Shown here piece by piece: positions 8,319 through 27,283 of a stretch of 27,283 bases of DNA. The notes below the pieces were generated by a model, which saw nothing but the letters and a program-made list of their open reading frames with translations, had not been told where the DNA came from and made no database searches. How positions within the stretch are numbered: position 1 is the stretch's first letter; the number at the start of each line of letters is the position of its first letter. Made by a program: the position numbers and the translations under genes. Source of the DNA: Phoronis ovalis (lineage: Eukaryota; Phoronida; Phoronidae); contig JAOXYB010071389.1 in assembly GCA_028565635.1 (NCBI GenBank), positions 1,461-28,743 of the forward strand, given 5' to 3'.

Positions 8319-9594
8319 GGTTTGAGTTGCTCTAAAGTTCTGCTTCTGTTTAATTTTATTTTATTTGTTTTAAGTTATGGTTTTAACGACAGTTGCATTG
8401 AGTTTAAAATTGGGTCCCCATCCAATATTCACTGCCACCAGGGACTGTGTCTGAAACTGGGACAATTTGTAAAATTGTGGGACAAAGTAATGCTATCGCA
8501 CATAAGGCAAAACAACTGGGATGGCATGGAATCAAAGATTAAAATATCTTAAACTAATTAACTGATTATTGCACTAGTATATGCGTATCAACATTTATTT
8601 ATTGCTTTATAACAAAGTAAAAACGTGAAAAAAAAAGCTTTGAATCCAAGCAAAAGTATGCAGGTAATAGGGAGTGTAATATAAGTAGCATTAAAATTCA
8701 CAAAAATGTGATTTTGTTAAAACTATGGAGTCATTGTGTTAATCAGTCTTGTGATAAATATTATATTTTTATTTTTTTATGTTATTTTATTTTAATTTGA
8801 ATTTCAGTATTAATTGTTATTTAATTGTTATTATTATTTTAATGAACTATTCCTGTGCATTTGCTAATTTATTCAGGACATTTGAGTCACCTTTAAGATA
8901 GAAAAGAAGTTCATTTTTGGCTATAATTGACATTTTTTTAACACTGCTACAGTATGAGCCAACAGAAAACTGGGAAAAGTTATATATACACCTGCGAAAT
9001 CCGATGCTTCTTGTAGTGAATGGAACAAATTTATCAATACAAGCACACCTGTTTCATAGCTGGCAATGTTGCATGTACTGATGGAAATGTTTAAAATTGC
9101 TGGAGAACTATGAAATTTGAAGGACAACTAGGATTATGAAAAGATAATTTGTTGTTGTTTCATATTTTAAAATGGGTTGTGCATTCCTGGCAAGAAATGT
9201 ATTATTTCCCAAATCTTGCCTAGAGTGTAGATGAGATATAGGAATATAACTTTAATTTAAAGTAATTCAATAATTATTTTTTTTGTAAAATTGATTTTTG
9301 TGTAATACTTTACAAGATTAAATATTAACTTAAAGTTTCTTTAAGAGGCACAACTTATATGTAAACTTCTTGTCAAATTTCGGATAGTTAAATTAAAATA
9401 CTAACATAGGAAAAGTATATATTTTTGGAAAGGTATTAACTTAAGGACTATGAAAATTTACTTTCCGTATCACATGATTATGTAATAATAGGGAAACCAA
9501 ACAAATCACTTTTTTTAAAACATAAAACTTTAGAAAAATATATGTCTACAGCTCCTACAGATACAAAGCTGAAACTTGACCAAAATTAATTTCA

Positions 9595-9600
9595 AATAAA
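9595..9600 (+). terminator. Candidate polyadenylation signal AATAAA (proximal)
   Basis: This is the first canonical AATAAA seen after the ARFGEF3 stop. It is followed within 15-35 nt by the GT-rich GTGGGTCTGAG. A second copy lies at 9680-9685. Which one is used cannot be told. Confidence 0.35.
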
Positions 9601-10610
9601 CTCTAAAAGTGGGTCTGAGTATAAAGTGTGAATAAGTTGCGTGGGACTAACCACCTTAAGATTTTCCCACAAAATGGTCAATAAAAACTCTCCTATAGGT
9701 GAGCAGTTTAATAGGTATAAGTAGTTACTTAAACTAAAAACCTGACCCAACCACAGGCAAAGAATGAAGTATTTTCATGTTTCTAATCCTATTTTTGTTG
9801 AAATTTTTCATGAAATTTTCAGTGAAGCAAAAAATAACAGGTATATATACATTACAAACTCATATAAACTACTTTTAAAAAAGACAGGATAGTCAGTTGG
9901 TCATTCATAGATGTATGGACCCCGGTTTTATTCTCATTCTTCTATATGTGCCCATAGTTTAGTAATGTAGTAATTCATGTTTGCAGGCTGCTTAGTTGCA
10001 TAGCTTTGTACGTCCACAAGGCAATCTGCTTCCGTTGCATGTTGCACTGAATTTATATTTGAATTCGACTATCATTAAAATGTGGAAGATAAAGATTTGA
10101 TTTTTGTTACAGCTGAAGTCTGAGGTAAATTTATTTGTTTTTGATAAAATGAAGTACTAACTGACCTATTGTTTTGACGTCTTTGGACGTCATCACCTTA
10201 ATTTTATCTTGTAAGAATTAAGTTATGTAAATTATGGTTATATATATAAAATATTTATATTGAGATAATTAAGTGTGTTTAATTTATTTTAAATTTTATG
10301 TCTACCCTTTTTCTTGTTTCTTGTATTTTATATTAATCTCTAGCCTTTGCTAGAATAATTAATAACTAAGATTATCTCCTGAGAAACATCTTTTACGTAA
10401 GCATTTGATGCAATTATTGAAAGCATTTACTGCATGATTCGATTAGAGAATTGCAATATATATTATTAATTTATGTTCTATTCTACTCTTAAGCTGAAAT
10501 AATGTAGTTAATTATGTACGTACTATGTGGTTAATTTCGAGGAGTTCGTTTTGAATTACTGATCCCCTGGTGCTCTTCAATGTGTTGCAATATGTAACTA
10601 GCCAAGCTGT

Positions 10611-10616
10611 AATAAA
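10611..10616 (+). terminator. Candidate polyadenylation signal AATAAA (distal)
   Basis: AATAAA in GCTGTAATAAAACAC, followed by CA-containing and TGTG-containing sequence within 20 nt, a good layout for cleavage. It would end a 2.3-kb ARFGEF3 3' UTR. Confidence 0.4.
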
Positions 10617-11073
10617 ACACTTGCAATTGTGTAATAGTATTTGACAAAAATGTAATTTAGAATGTATAGATTTATTTATTTTTCCTTAAATGTATGTTAA
10701 TATCGTGTCTTATAACATTAAAAGATACAGAATTTTTTTGATTTTATTGTTTTAAGCATTACTCTAATAAATACTGTATTATATGTAATAATAAATAATA
10801 TGCTAATTACATTTAAAGTAGTCTGAATTTGTTTTATGTCTCTTTTTGCTACCTTTTTTCAGATTCATCATTTGTGTTATTATATCATGGATATTTATAC
10901 TAATGTCATAATATCTCTATCCAGAAATTAAGACAACTAAAATACACTCACTGAAATATTTTCAAAACTGTCAGAAGCTGTAAAAATTAGTTTGCAAGTT
11001 CAGTTAGGTGAAAAGAGGAGGAAGCCGCCTCACTCAGTAAATGTCGCCAGGTACCTGTGGGCCAAATTCTAGA

Positions 11074-11101
11074 CATCCATCCATCCACCCACCCACCCAC
11101 C
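11074..11101. repeat. (CATC)n-(CACC)n microsatellite
   Basis: CATCCATCCATC passes directly into CACCCACCCACCCACC; a 4-bp unit with about seven copies. Confidence 0.9.
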
Positions 11102-14100
11102 TATTACAACCCCATCCAATAAACACGCCCACTGATACATAAAATTAAATTTGTACCCACTCTTCTACAAACGCCTCCTTTTCTGCCCCTGAGCGATTGA
11201 ATTTTAAAGTATTTTTGCAACAATCTATAATTAATGACTATCCATTTTTGCTGTTTAGATCTCGTACAATAAGGGGACATTGACAGTTTTTTTATTACCA
11301 AACTGTTTGATGCATCACTTGTAATTGTATGCAGCCGTAAAAAGCCTTGTGTGGTTACATCAACAATTAAATGTAAAGAGCAGCTCAATGTTTTAACGCA
11401 ACTTTTAAAATATTCCATTAATAATAAATGTGCTTATAATTTAAACAAATTAATTGTATTAATATTTTCATGAGAATGAAATTCATAAACAACAAAATCT
11501 TTTGAGAAACATCGATTTGCCAAATCTTACATTTCATACAAGGCGATATTGTATGTAAATAATGCATTCTTCAATATTTGTCAAATTTTTATCTCCGACT
11601 CGGTAAGGTTACAAATACAGTTCCATACCTCTTTTAGATTTTAATAATGTACAAAAGGCAAACACCTCCTTTTTCATATTTCAGTTTAGTAACATCCCAA
11701 AACACAAACTTCCTTCATTTCAAATTGTCGTAGGTTTTCTAATATTTACACACCCCATTTTTTTCAAGAATTTCATATCACAAAATTCAGTGATTCTGCC
11801 ATTGTAGATGTGTTTTTGTGTTATTATGTGATTTATCAGCAATATTAAAGTACATGTAATATATGTTATCCTGAAGTGTAAATTGATTCTTTAAAAATTT
11901 TAAATTAATTTAAAACTAGCACCCATACCTCTGTTTTTCAGAGTTAATTTTTTCTTTAAAGATTAAAAACTAGTTTCTCAAAATTCACACATAATTTTTA
12001 CTACGCAAGTTAAACATTTTTATTGATTAAATTTATTGTCATTACATCACTTGACCTTCCTGTTGCCGGTCATACAAAGGTGCGAGCACCCGTAATTCTT
12101 AACAAAGATACTATGTACCTACTGTACCTAAGATAAACAATTTAATGAAAAACAAAACTGGCCAATGCAAATTAGTTTAATACCCTCTTAGCTGATATTT
12201 GATAAAGTGTGCAAATAGGTTAACGGGATGTTTTTATTTGCTTTTAGATTACACAGTGTTTTTCATTGTCATGTGATTTACCTGTGGCTTTATGTAAATG
12301 AGCAAAACAACAGGTTGAACTAATTAATGGCCCACTGATGACTACTCCATGGTTTTAAAGGGGCAATCTTTTTGAATTATTACATCAGCATGGAGGTTAA
12401 TCCAGTAACTGCACATTTAAAGGCTCAAACATTTATATATAAGCTGTTATAAGATGTCTTGAGTAATTTCAAGCTAAATGTTTCACAGGGTATCAAAAAG
12501 AACTGTGCTTGATTGATAAAACTAACCACCTAACTTCCAGGACGCTTACAATATAGCCACATAGCCATTGATTTTGATATCTATGGAATATAGCATAATT
12601 ATATTAGTCCAAAAGTGTCTTTTTCCTGTTTATGGCAAAGCAATGGTGGGAAAAATAATTCGAATAAAATAAATAAAAATTAAACTGCAAATTAGACAGA
12701 AATATTTATGCAATGCCTTATATTTTACCACCGTGGAATCTGGATTGCTTGCTTTTTCATGAAACGAATTTGTTTTTGATAACCTGTGAAACATTTACCT
12801 AGAAATTACGTTAGAAAATATCTTAATATCTTATTGATGGTTTGCGCAGTATATTTGATAGCTGATACAGGCATATACTGTTACTTATGTCCCTGCTGAA
12901 TGTGACAAAACATTCAAAATATGATCATGTTTCTCAAAATATCACACCTTTATTACAGGTATCCTAAAATAGTATTGTGTTATGATTTTAAAAATATTTT
13001 CCTTATGATGTTTTTTTATAAATAAATGCGTGTCATAAATGACCTTGTTTAACAATCAAATTTTCCACTTCATTATTTTGCTACAATGTGCTGTGTACAC
13101 TTTACTAGGATAAAAATTTTAAGGCAGCAAGCATCTTTTCAATTAAAGAATAATTTATATAAACAGGATACATTTTTTAAATACAATCACTTAAGACTTA
13201 ATTAATTGTGAGAAATTGTTGAACTCTTTTTGAGGGCACTAGCATGACTGATACACACCTGTGACTCTAAAAAGACATGTTTATATATATATTTTTGATA
13301 TAATGCCTCGGAAATTGTATTTTAATGATTTACCTTTAATTGTGTATATTGTACAAAATTCTACTGATTGTAAATAAACAGATTTTAGTAATTAGATGTC
13401 TGGCTCCCCATAAATCAAGGAATTAGCCAGGTATGAAGTTATGGTTGATTATAGGAGGTAATGACTTAATCATTAGAAAAACAAACTATTTTAAAATGAA
13501 CCTACTGACCCAGGCTTGAGAACTCGGGTACCCAGCAAAATTGATATTTTTCTACCTTTACCTTATAATGGTTTTTGCATTTCTTAAGAGCCAGATGACA
13601 TCTGATGTTTTATGTAAATGTTATACTGTACGACTATTTTATACCATACCACTTTTGGCAGTCTTATGTTTAGAAAGCAAATTATTTATTTTGGAAATTT
13701 TAACATTTTAGCCCATAAAAAAACATATAAAAGTTGTGACACTTTGAAATTTATGTTTAATCAACAATACACATCAGAAGGGGCAGAAGACATACCTTCA
13801 GTTTTATCTCTTTTACTTCAAAGACTTTCCCACCCATAAACTCTTTGATGTACCATAATAATAATTGTCAGTATTATCTAGTCCACTAATAAATAAGAAA
13901 AGTGTTAATTTTTGCCAAAAACAGACATTGGCAACTTTGGATGCCTTTTCTACCTTTGAACTTTTTAATCATTAAAACATATTTATGTTATAAACTATTA
14001 ATCTTTTTTAAAAATGAGCAGTTTTTAAATTCAAATTTATTATTTCTATTTCTACTTGAAAGTGCATTTTTTTAGTCTATCAAGTTTAGTTGTAGATTTC

Positions 14101-14342
14101 AAAACTATTAATTTAATGTTTAAAAAAACAATGGTTTTTAAAATTAAATTTATTACTAAATATAGTTTTCACATTTGCAGGTACATCTTTAATTGCCTGT
14201 CAAGCTCAGTGACAGATTCACAAGTTGCAATCCATTGTTTTGTGTAATATCAAATTTAAAAATCTGGCTGAAACAGTAGAATACCCACAAAAAACAGAAA
14301 CCCATCTACCATTGACAAGTCAACATGACAAGATGTCACAAT

Positions 14343-14526
14343 CATTTAATGGGGGCTGTAGGTTTTTTTTTTGCGAGTTGCGAGCACTGCAGTCTGTTAA
14401 GTCCGAGCCGTGAGCACCCATTGACTCTTAAATGAGAGCAGTGACTTTTTTCTTTTTGGCGCCCTTTTTTTTTACTTGCTCCAAGCATTTGCACCCTGGG
14501 GGGAACCCCTACACCCCTCATTTAAT
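14343..14526. mobile_element. MITE-like insert with 8-bp duplication CATTTAAT
   Basis: CATTTAAT is repeated at 14343-14350 and 14519-14526. The 168 bp between them begin GGGGGCTGTAGG and end CCCCTACACCCCT. The reverse complement of the right end is AGGGGTGTAGGGG, so the ends are short imperfect inverted repeats. The interior is notably GC- and T-run-rich (GCGAGTTGCGAGCACTGC, GGCGCCC followed by poly-T) compared with its surroundings. The 8-bp target and G-rich tips suggest a hAT-type non-autonomous element; this is inference. Confidence 0.62.
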
Positions 14527-16520
14527 ATTTGTCACCAGGTGGTGTTGAATCTATCATAAATTAAAGGCCCACAGGAGTGCCTTTAATCCAGGCTCCTTAC
14601 CTGTTATTACACTTAATTTATTATAACTACAGGAAGCAGCCTGTGGTTTAGGAACAATGCAACTTATTGATATATAGTATAGTAGGTGCCATGGAATCAT
14701 CTTCAATACCACAACTTTTAAATTACCCAGTATGATGATGAAAAAACATCTTTTGACACGTGGCATAAATTATTATAATAGATATCAAAAGTGACAACTA
14801 ACTATCGTTTTCTTTGATAAATTGCCATCCGATGCTACTTTCGTTTTGATTTCAGATTAAGCATTTGTAACAGAATTTCGGTAATATTACGCATCTGTTT
14901 TTAAATTGTCTGTCCGTAGACTGTCCTAATTATTATGATATTTACATAAAAAAATTATAGGGTTAAAAAATGTAGGTAAACAATACATTGATTACCTGCA
15001 AGTGTTACAAAATCATGATTGTCAGCATGTACACCTGTTTATTAATCAGAAAAATACTGTCATATTTGATACATTTCCAGTTAATTATCTTTGTTTTGGA
15101 AAATAAGCATAACGGATAATTTCAAATAGAAATTTAACAAAAAAACTGCATCATAGTTCTCTTTGCTTTGTCAGAAGAGCTTCCTTGTGACCAGACCAAA
15201 AGCATTGTTACATATGCTAAATCAGGTTCGCCAAGCCAGCGTTTACATCAACTACCAATCTTCCATTGACGTTTGTGTACATGCTGGTTGTAGGCATGTA
15301 AAAATAAGATTTAGTTTTTGATTAAAATAATATTTGAAATACTTTCACTGAATCAATTTGACATCAAACGCACACTGATGATGATAATTAATATATTTTT
15401 TCTTGAAAATTCGATTAAAAACAAAATTTACGGTAATTCACTGCAGAGACTGGTTTGTGTTCCCTTAGCCCCCTGAAGAAGTTCTTGACTGAACATAGTG
15501 TTATTAACCTTAGCTATGCATAAATGCATGCTAAATGTGAAAAAAATACATGACTGACAACAGCAGGATTACACAACTTAGCCTCATTTTTCTATCATAG
15601 CAAGGTGAATTATAATTAATACTAATAATAGAAGTTAGTAATGATGGGATGTCACATTAGTTGAAGATGTCGGGAAAAATGTTATATAGAAATACTAAAA
15701 AATATTCAAAGACGATTTCAAACTGAGATTCACATACACTTAGGTAAAAAGTAAATAGTTTAGAGCTTGTTTTATGTAATATATAGATGTATTTAATACC
15801 TTACTTCATAAAAAAATATTTCCTCTGTGTAAGTCAGGAAAAACACAGGTTGGATAATTGAAAAGGTTTTGACAAGAGTTAAAGATGGGCTCTTTTTTTC
15901 AATATCCACTATTATATTAATATTTCTTGAAATCTTCCAATGTTTTAGTTATACGTAATAAAATGTTCATGAAGTTGGATTTAAAGTGTCACCAAAGCCA
16001 TACCTGTTCCAGTAATTATTAGTAAATTGCCTCAATTTGCCCTCTGTATTGTTTTCCATTGTAATTTTTAAATATATTTAAACATCCACTTAGAATTTCT
16101 GATAACCATAATGTGATGTCAGATCTTGTCAAATACTCTCACAAATACCTTACCAGGCAAGATTGCAGGAAAAGTGTTATTACCAAGCAATTATCAAGTC
16201 ATGATGTAATATAGAGATTTTTCACTGAAGGGATAAAGTAGCAAAATTGCTGTCACACTAAAATTAGGCCATACAACATTTTTGAAACTATTCAGTTGAA
16301 AATGTTATTACCAAATTTTATTTTACCCCAAGGTCCCAAGAAGTAATTTGCAGAAAACAATTCCGCAAGTTCACCTTGCAACTTTTAATGACCACAAGTA
16401 ATTTAACTGCATGCAGCAATATTCTGTGTAAATAATGATAACTGGCATTTCCCATTTTTCAGTTAATTTATTATTAACATCTACGGATTAGGACAAATGA
16501 TCATTTTTCACAGACCCAAT

Positions 16521-16560
16521 TTATTGGACACACATCACTATTATTGGACACACATCACTA
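16521..16560. repeat. Perfect 20-bp tandem duplication
   Basis: TTATTGGACACACATCACTA occurs twice in tandem (16521-16540 and 16541-16560), followed by TTATT, the start of a third unit. Confidence 0.93.
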
Positions 16561-17125
16561 TTATTTCTCGAACAAATTTTACGTGAAGCACAGTCCTTTG
16601 TTTGTTACGCACAGCCACTGGTTCCCTTAGAGAACTGGGACGAAAAGGTCCGCGTTCAACATAGGTCTTAACAAAACGGTGCATGTGGGACCATTTAATA
16701 CAATTGCATGTAACCTAGTCAATGAATGTTCGACAGGCATGAGTCGTGCCGCATTTTGGAAAAAAGATAGGACTCTGCAACATTTATGTCTGACTCCTAG
16801 CTACATGCTTAAGCTCCGTCCAGATCAGAAGCAAAACAAAAAGATATTTTGTAGCTGAAATTTTATTAGAAAACATTTGCACATACAATCTCATGAGCTT
16901 TTAAAAAGTTTAAAGTTTTAAATTAAACACATACTTGTTGTTGTATACAACACAAACAAGGTCAAAATACAGATGTACATGAAGTAATTAAACAAAACAG
17001 ACTAACAAGGTTTCAAATCAGCTAATCATTCTACTGCCCTATATAGCTTTATCATGATGAGCATGTATTGCAATGTTAACTGGCAAAAAGATAAATAGGC
17101 CATACCAAAAAGAAACCTCATTTGA

Positions 17126-17375
17126 CAGGTGTGACAGCTTCAAATTTTGGCCTTTTCCACTCTTTTTTTTTTAATATAGCTTGTTTAACAGACAGGACTG
17201 CTTCAAAAAAATTACTTTTTATTCTTTTAACACCAAAAAAAGCCTGTCCGACTCAATTTTTGGGCTTGGTCCATTAAACACTCTTTTTCAATAAAAATAA
17301 AAAACAGCCCTGCCAACTCAGTTTTTGAGTGATTTTGCCCATTAAACAACTTATTTTTTGTTGTGGCCTTACCCA
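17126..17375. repeat. Diverged minisatellite, unit about 65 bp
   Basis: The clearest pair is AGCCTGTCCGACTCAATTTT (17241) and AGCCCTGCCAACTCAGTTTT (17306), each followed about 40 bp later by CCATTAAACA. Two more degenerate units precede them, beginning near 17126 (GACAGGTGTGACAGCTTCAA) and 17190 (GACAGGACTGCTTCAA). The unit length of about 66 bp makes a minus-strand open frame (17478-17227) look periodic without being a gene. Confidence 0.7.
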
Positions 17376-18607
17376 GAAGTAATTTTTGAAATAATTTTAG
17401 TAATTGATTACATGGAAAATGAGCTATAACTTCTTGTATTGGACATTTCAAATCATAATCAATGTGTTCACTTAACATATGGTTTTTGATATATTTAATA
17501 GATTGCCCTAGCCATTAGGAAATTAAATCCTAGGAGACAATTTATTTTAATTGCCTAAAAAACAAAAGCACACCTGTATTGCAGCTACATATGATGGTCT
17601 TTAAAATAAGTTTTAAACAAATAATTAATAATCTACATCTACATTCCAATTTCATCAATGCGATTTGTAAAATTATAAATACACGCAAGTATAATACTTA
17701 AACAGATAAATAGTAATCTCTACTCCATACGTGAAGCAATGTCACATAGAACTGCCAAAAACTGATCTCAAAGACAGCTGCAGAGAAGAAATAAGAGATG
17801 TTTTTTGGTCATCTGAGCCTACAACAATGCCCTACACAACTTACTCGTAGAGAGCGGTGGAATAAAGAATTCGTGCAATGTTACAAAATTAAGAAAGCAA
17901 TGTTCCGTATACAGAATGATCAGCGCATATCAAAAAGTGAGAGAAGCAGCGCCATCATTCTACGTTTCTAAAGAACAGTGTTACAAACATTGTTTGGCAA
18001 ATTCCAAATGATTCAACTTCAAAGACTAAGCAATCTATTTTTCAAATCTCTAATGACTAGTTTTTAAAACCATTTTTACGTCCCCTCTGGACCAGAAGTA
18101 TAAAAATATCTTGATCAGAATTTATAGTGCCTTTACACTTTTTTGTAACAAGCACTACATATGCATGATAGATAATGTCCTCAAATTTCCATAAAAAATT
18201 TAGTAATTTCACAAAGCACAGTTTCTTGCAGTTTTGATCGCACCAATGTTTTACATTTAATACACTTGCATTGGGGCTGCATTGCCTCTATAACCTAACA
18301 AGTAAATATAAAAATAATTTTCATAGAATATATATTTTAAAAGTGACACTGTACCTAGATATTTTCTCTTCGTGCAGAGAAAAAACAACTTACTAAATGG
18401 CACATACTAAATTATAAAGCACAGTTTCTGTAAAGAAACTAGCATAAACATCAAAAGAATCAAGTCTTAAAAACATTTTACATCCCTCAAAATAAACGAC
18501 AAAATGTACTTTTTTATAACTTGATCCAAGTTGCTAGGTATGAAACAATAGTTTCCAGTTAACTCTACCAAAAAATTCTTTATACAGTTTAGTGACTTAT
18601 GGATGTA

Positions 18608-18613
18608 TTTATT
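18608..18613 (-). terminator. Candidate RUNX polyadenylation signal
   Basis: TTTATT on the + strand gives AATAAA on the - strand, about 445 nt beyond the RUNX stop, and is followed on the - strand by a TTTTTTGGT stretch. It is the first canonical signal seen after the stop. Longer UTRs using AATAAA near 16862-16867 are possible. Confidence 0.4.
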
Positions 18614-18969
18614 TCTTGGGATGCAGATACTTTTAGTAACTCGTGTGAAAGCAAAAATTCAATAATGCATGTTGCTACAACGACATCAAACGCACTTTCC
18701 TTTAACTCGTATCAAAATAATGCACCTTCCTATGTCAATGAGATCATTAACCAAAACAAGACTATCTTATTTTGTTACCCGATTCGCTTCTTTAACTCCG
18801 CACCATTGAAAATTCAAATTGTCTTAAAATGCTGGCAGCAAAAGCAGAATTTCATTTGAAATAAGTTATGAGAAATAATTAATAATTGTGACCATACAAC
18901 TTGGTGTACAATACATAAACTCTTTTTGGCATCCTAACAAACATCACAAAATATCAGTGACATATATTG

Positions 18970-18985
18970 TCTCTCTTTCTCTCTC
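18970..18985. repeat. Short (CT)n tract
   Basis: CTCTCTTTCTCTCTC on the + strand, within the presumed RUNX 3' UTR about 70 bp from the stop. Confidence 0.8.
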
Positions 18986-19056
18986 AAGTACGACTTGAGG
19001 AATGGCTTGTGTACCATAATTTAATAAATAGAGAACAATTTTTCATTAAACACATT

Positions 19057-27283
<8,227 letters not shown>

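Larger units (their letters stand above)
8319..10635 (+). other. Probable ARFGEF3 3' UTR
   Basis: AT-rich, with stops in all frames and no protein-like reading frame. Canonical AATAAA occurs at 9595-9600, 9680-9685 and 10611-10616, so the UTR is probably between 1.3 and 2.3 kb. The end point is inference without transcript data. Confidence 0.45.
10636..16500. other. Intergenic AT-rich DNA between convergent genes
   Basis: No coding exon, tRNA or rRNA is recognised on either strand. Visible contents are a CATC/CACC microsatellite (11074-11101), a MITE-like insert (14343-14526) and a 7-bp perfect hairpin TACATGC...GCATGTA near 15279-15301. Part of the right side may belong to the RUNX 3' UTR. 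Confidence 0.6.
16501..19056 (-). other. RUNX 3' flank, including probable 3' UTR
   Basis: Immediately downstream of the RUNX stop on the minus strand. It holds a (CT)n-rich tract (18970-18985), a candidate AATAAA (18613-18608), a diverged minisatellite (17126-17375), a GC-richer unassigned patch at about 16560-16860 and a 20-bp tandem doublet (16521-16560). Short open frames here carry no recognisable domain. Confidence 0.5.

Noticed and set aside
11104-11418. Minus-strand 104-codon open frame
   Set aside because: No recognisable domain, no splice context, and it begins at a microsatellite. Likely chance in AT-rich DNA.
7612-14650. Scattered TGTGGT/ACCACA RUNX-type sites, including TGTGGTTT near 7610 and 14641
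   Set aside because: A seven-base degenerate motif is expected about a dozen times by chance in a window this size; no cluster is seen.
15279-15301. TACATGC...GCATGTA hairpin as a miRNA or terminator
   Set aside because: A stem of only 7 bp is too short for a miRNA precursor, and no known seed was recognised.
17227-17478. Minus-strand 83-codon open frame with periodic residues
   Set aside because: The periodicity comes from the 65-66-bp minisatellite and not from a protein repeat under selection.

Overview
The window is nuclear DNA from an animal. Coding exons are short and separated by AT-rich, GT-AG introns. There are no bacterial operons, and two metazoan-specific gene families are present. 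The deduced proteins are clearly diverged from the vertebrate versions. The AT-rich introns, diverged minisatellites and MITE-like insertions would fit an invertebrate such as a lophotrochozoan (mollusc, annelid or brachiopod), but that taxonomic call is inference and nothing in the sequence fixes it.

Two protein-coding genes lie tail to tail. On the + strand, 15-8318 carries the last twelve coding exons of an ARFGEF3 (BIG3, KIAA1244) orthologue. Their splice phases agree throughout and give 1007 residues plus a TAA stop. The Sec7-like region lies upstream, outside the window. On the - strand, 27030-19057 carries the last part of a RUNX transcription factor gene: the C-terminal end of the Runt domain, a 54-nt in-frame exon with a GC splice donor, the conserved ELEQLRR region, a short linker exon, and a long last exon ending in VWRPY. 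Upstream RUNX exons lie beyond the right edge.

Between the two stop codons (8319-19056) are about 10.7 kb with no supportable coding gene. They hold the two 3' UTRs, whose ends are not fixed, and intergenic DNA with a few repeats.

The non-coding structure is the most unusual part. ARFGEF3 intron 5 (3521-4010) holds a 220-bp element with 23-bp inverted ends, a perfect 8-bp target duplication and a telomere-like G-rich (TAGGG)n core. Intron 4 (2597-3399) holds a second inverted-repeat element flanked by TA. The intergenic region holds a third candidate, 168 bp long, with an 8-bp duplication. Several diverged tandem arrays, with units of about 65-180 bp, lie in the RUNX introns and flank. In RUNX, the 54-nt exon behaves as a potential cassette: both inclusion and skipping keep frame and change the basic tail of the Runt domain. 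The intron after the Runt exon has an in-frame stop followed by AATAAA, which could end a short RUNX isoform.

No new multi-gene system, CRISPR array, tRNA, rRNA or viral gene was recognised. The two genes have no known joint function; their adjacency is described only as layout.
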